This document shows positions 5,850 to 7,192 of a stretch of DNA of 7,192 nucleotides, one piece after another (the first letter of the stretch is position 1; every line of letters begins with the position of its first letter). Location: assembly GCA_017480395.1 (NCBI GenBank), contig JAFVAS010000126.1, positions 1 to 7,192 on the forward strand, read 5' to 3'. Position numbers and translations under genes: made by a program. A model generated the notes under the pieces. It saw only the letters and a program-made list of their open reading frames with translations, was not told the DNA's origin and made no database searches. This stretch comes from Oscillospiraceae bacterium (GTDB taxonomy: Bacteria; Bacillota; Clostridia; Oscillospirales; Oscillospiraceae).

Positions 5850-7192
5850 TTATCTCACGCTGAACAGCAGGTCGCCGTAGGTGGGGAAGGGCCAATCCGC
5901 CTTGGCGACATAGCCCTCGGCTTCGTCACAGGGGGCGCGCAGGGCGTCCATGGCGGGCAAAATCTCATCCCGGATGAAGTCGGCCTCCGCGCCGATGTCG
6001 GAGAGGGCGTCCAGACGCTCGATCCGGGCGGCCAGGGCGTCGGCTTGCGCGTCGATCCGGTCGGTCAGGCCGGAGAGCAGGGCTACCCGGCGGTTCTCGT
6101 ATCCGCACGCCAGCTCGGGGGAGAGGGCGCGCTTGGTCTGGGCGTCGGCGGCCATACCGGCGGCGGCGCGGGAGACGGCGGGGAGGATGCGTCGGCGGGC
6201 CATCTCGACCATGGTGACGGCCTCGATGCGGACGGTCTTGCAGTAGTTCTCCAGCTGGATCTCATAGCGGGAGTGGAGCTCCGCCTCGGTGAAGACCCTC
6301 TGGGCGGTCAGCATCTCCCTGTTTTTGGGGTCCAGCAGCCGGGGCAGGGCGTCAGCGGTGGTGCGCAGATTCTCCAGCCCCCGCACCTGGGTGGCCTCCT
6401 CGATCCAGGCGTCGTCATAGCCGTTGCCGTTGAAGATGATCCGCTTGTGGTCGAGGATGGTGGCGCGGATCAGCTTACGCAGGGCCTCGTCAAAGTCGGG
6501 CGCGGCCTCCAGCTCGTCGGCAAAGTCCTGGAGCACCTGGGCCACGGCGGAGTTGAGCATGATGTTGGCGCAGGCGATGGAGTTGGAGGAGCCCACCATG
6601 CGGAACTCGAACTTGTTGCCGGTGAAGGCGAAGGGGGAGGTGCGGTTGCGGTCGGTGGCGTCCCGGGTGAAGCGGGGCAGGGCGTCCACCCCCAGCTTGA
6701 TGCGGGACTTGGCCGCGCCCTCATAGGGGGCGTCGGCCTCGATGGCGTCGATGATGGCCCCCAGCTCATCCCCCAGGAAGATGGAGATGACGGCGGGGGG
6801 TGCCTCGTTGGCGCCCAGCCGGTGGTCGTTTCCGGCGGTGGCGACGCTCAGGCGCAGCAGGGACTGGTACTCATCCACCGCCCGGATGACCGCCACCAGG
6901 AACAGCAGGAACTGGGCGTTCTGGAAGGGGGTGTCCCCGGGGGAGAGCAGGTTGACGCCGGTGTCGGTGGAGATGGACCAGTTGTTGTGCTTGCCGGAGC
7001 CGTTGACACCGGCGAAGGGCTTTTCGTGCAGCAGACAGACCAGGCCGTGCTTGGCCGCCACCTTCTGCATGATCTCCATGGTCAGCTGGTTGTGGTCGGT
7101 GGCGATGTTGGTGGTGGAGTAGATGGGGGCCAGCTCGTGCTGGGCGGGGGCGACCTCGTTGTGCTGGGTGGTGGCGGTGATGCCCAGCTTCC
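5850..7192 (-). CDS. glnN: Glutamine synthetase type III, C-terminal part (runs off the window)
   Basis: This enzyme makes glutamine from glutamate, ammonium and ATP in the cytosol. The last 446 codons are visible, with the reading frame open to the window edge; type III enzymes usually have about 700 residues, so roughly 250-280 N-terminal residues are missing. Type III hallmarks are the segment QHNEVAPAQHELAPI (9-23 of the visible part), DHNQLTM (32-38), the signature KPFAGVNGSGKHNNWS (57-72) with its metal-site histidine, DRNRTSPFAF (180-189), KFEFRMVGSSNS (193-204), and the long C-terminal region with NGNGYDDAW and a predicted helical tail absent from types I and II. The stop is TAA at 5852-5850. 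No terminator lies between it and amt (79 bp), which supports co-transcription of ammonium assimilation with ammonium uptake. Its promoter and any GlnR-type or riboswitch control lie outside the window. Confidence 0.95.
   Translation of the reverse strand, partial: KLGITATTQHNEVAPAQHELAPIYSTTNIATDHNQLTMEIMQKVAAKHGLVCLLHEKPFAGVNGSGKHNNWSISTDTGVNLLSPGDTPFQNAQFLLFLVAVIRAVDEYQSLLRLSVATAGNDHRLGANEAPPAVISIFLGDELGAIIDAIEADAPYEGAAKSRIKLGVDALPRFTRDATDRNRTSPFAFTGNKFEFRMVGSSNSIACANIMLNSAVAQVLQDFADELEAAPDFDEALRKLIRATILDHKRIIFNGNGYDDAWIEEATQVRGLENLRTTADALPRLLDPKNREMLTAQRVFTEAELHSRYEIQLENYCKTVRIEAVTMVEMARRRILPAVSRAAAGMAADAQTKRALSPELACGYENRRVALLSGLTDRIDAQADALAARIERLDALSDIGAEADFIRDEILPAMDALRAPCDEAEGYVAKADWPFPTYGDLLFSVR

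Overview
The window carries GC-rich bacterial DNA with six protein genes, two of them cut by the window edges. The gene set points to a GC-rich anaerobic Firmicute, most likely a gut Oscillospiraceae-type clostridium: a membrane-integral ion-pumping pyrophosphatase, a type III glutamine synthetase, an Amt transporter fused to a PII domain, a compact AsnB, GGAGG-type ribosome sites and short intergenic AT islands. This is inferred from gene families and base composition, not from any database match.

Layout. Positions 1-540 (minus strand) hold the first 180 codons of a membrane pyrophosphatase, hppA. It is divergent from a complete uridine phosphorylase gene, udp (745-1518, plus strand). The roughly 200 bp between them hold two good promoter candidates pointing outwards, and a terminator-like hairpin in the hppA leader. 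A perfect 19-bp dyad at 1528-1569 separates udp from the convergent gene for a small lipoprotein (1588-2070, minus). Upstream of the lipoprotein gene is an AT-rich 255-bp spacer (2071-2325). It holds a candidate promoter, three families of short direct repeats and the terminator of asnB.

The rest (2326-7192) is a minus-strand nitrogen-assimilation cluster. In transcription order it reads: type III glutamine synthetase glnN (C-terminal 446 codons visible), amt with a C-terminal PII domain, then glutamine-hydrolysing asparagine synthase asnB. The gaps are 79 and 109 bp with no clear terminator, and a strong terminator sits 2 bp past the asnB stop, so co-transcription is plausible. Together the genes would import ammonium, assimilate it into glutamine, pass the amide nitrogen to asparagine, and gate uptake through a PII sensor carried on the transporter itself.

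The most interesting object is the Amt-PII fusion. Its PII domain aligns without gaps to E. coli GlnB over the core as I recall that sequence. It keeps the 2-oxoglutarate and ATP residues and the pore-plugging arginine, but has valine where the uridylylated tyrosine would be. I did not see a convincing wholly unknown system. The other observations are regulatory structures in the two intergenic islands.
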